Made by a program: the position numbers and the translations under genes. The notes under the pieces were generated by a model. That model saw nothing but the letters and a program-made list of their open reading frames with translations. It was not told the origin of the DNA and did not search any database. Below are positions 63,976 through 64,000 of a stretch of 64,000 bases of DNA, piece after piece. Within the stretch, counting starts at the first letter, position 1. Every line of letters starts with the position of its first letter. Origin of the DNA: Halothiobacillus diazotrophicus (lineage in GTDB: Bacteria > Pseudomonadota > Gammaproteobacteria > Halothiobacillales > Halothiobacillaceae); the NCBI RefSeq assembly GCF_001663815.1, contig NZ_CP016027.1, positions 2,166,001 to 2,230,000 of the forward strand. The letters are read 5' to 3'.

Positions 63976-64000
63976 TTCGCACACCTGTCCGAAAGCCGTC
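63965..64000 (+). CDS. queC: Possible start of queC (7-cyano-7-deazaguanine synthase), cut by window end
   Basis: Only 12 codons remain. In the frame offset from queE they read LDTNSHTCPKAV, and PKAV fits the usual QueC opening before VLLSGGLDS. No ATG, GTG or TTG lies in this frame after its last stop at 63947-63949. CTG 63965, with GGGGGA 6 nt upstream, would be a rare start. The identification rests on gene order and four residues, so it is tentative. Confidence 0.3.
   Translation, partial: MDTNSHTCPKAV

Overview
This is a chromosomal window from a Gram-negative bacterium, most likely a gammaproteobacterium. The evidence is a complete TolC, Tol, BtuB/TonB and LpxL-type envelope set, type IV pilus minor pilins, a Pseudomonas-type Chp twitching chemosensory cluster, ruvCAB-ybgC-tolQRAB synteny, and thiC next to tolC. 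A GshA of the Acidithiobacillus-type family, a BtuM-like B12 transporter and a periplasmic DsrE-like protein would fit a sulfur-oxidising lineage such as Halothiobacillaceae. That placement is inference. I see no prophage, insertion sequence, CRISPR array or plasmid gene, and most of the window is housekeeping or envelope DNA with tightly packed, often ATGA-overlapping genes.

Layout. 1-4908 (minus): type IV pilus operon fimT-pilV-pilW-pilX-pilY1, with pilY1 running off the left edge. 5189-9004: nadA, a DsrE-like exported protein in an AT-rich patch, and a sodium/proton antiporter with a TrkA-N tail. 9108-9350: tRNA-Gly, tRNA-Val and tRNA-Asp with a strong promoter and terminator. 9528-19678: a polysaccharide locus (Wzm/Wzt exporter, FkbM methyltransferase, a double-domain glycosyltransferase, two GT4 enzymes, a WcaJ-type initiating transferase, GalE). 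19689-22824 (minus): murU, tolC and a PCM-family methyltransferase, with a SlyA/MarR-like palindrome before tolC. 23140-25689: TPP riboswitch, thiC and a peroxiredoxin. 25794-31983: a spermidine-synthase-like protein, an unknown periplasmic protein, a DUF1244 protein, a BolA-family protein, RNase D, and a cytochrome P450 coupled to an LpxL-like acyltransferase. 32090-37532 (minus): gshA-gshB-apbE-tonB and dksA-ppiA. 37822-48654: pilG-pilH-pilI-pilJ-chpA-chpC. 48777-51520 (minus): cobalamin riboswitch, btuB and btuM. 51824-64000: nudE-cysQ, pabA-bcr, yebC, ruvCAB, ybgC-tolQRAB-cpoB and queE, probably followed by queC.

How the parts work together. The pilus genes at the left edge and the Chp cluster serve the same machine: minor pilins and PilY1 prime pilus assembly, and PilJ-ChpA-PilG/PilH control extension and retraction. 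The glutathione genes and a TonB3-like protein lie beside pilG as they do in Pseudomonas. The Tol cluster spans the envelope but has no pal between tolB and cpoB. The B12 riboswitch controls both an outer-membrane receptor and a probable inner-membrane B12 transporter.

No stretch looks like an entirely new system. The items most worth following are the missing pal, the btuB-btuM B12 module, the P450-acyltransferase pair, the unknown periplasmic protein at 26597-27523, the palindromes at tolC and nudE, and the Chp system without pilK or chpB.
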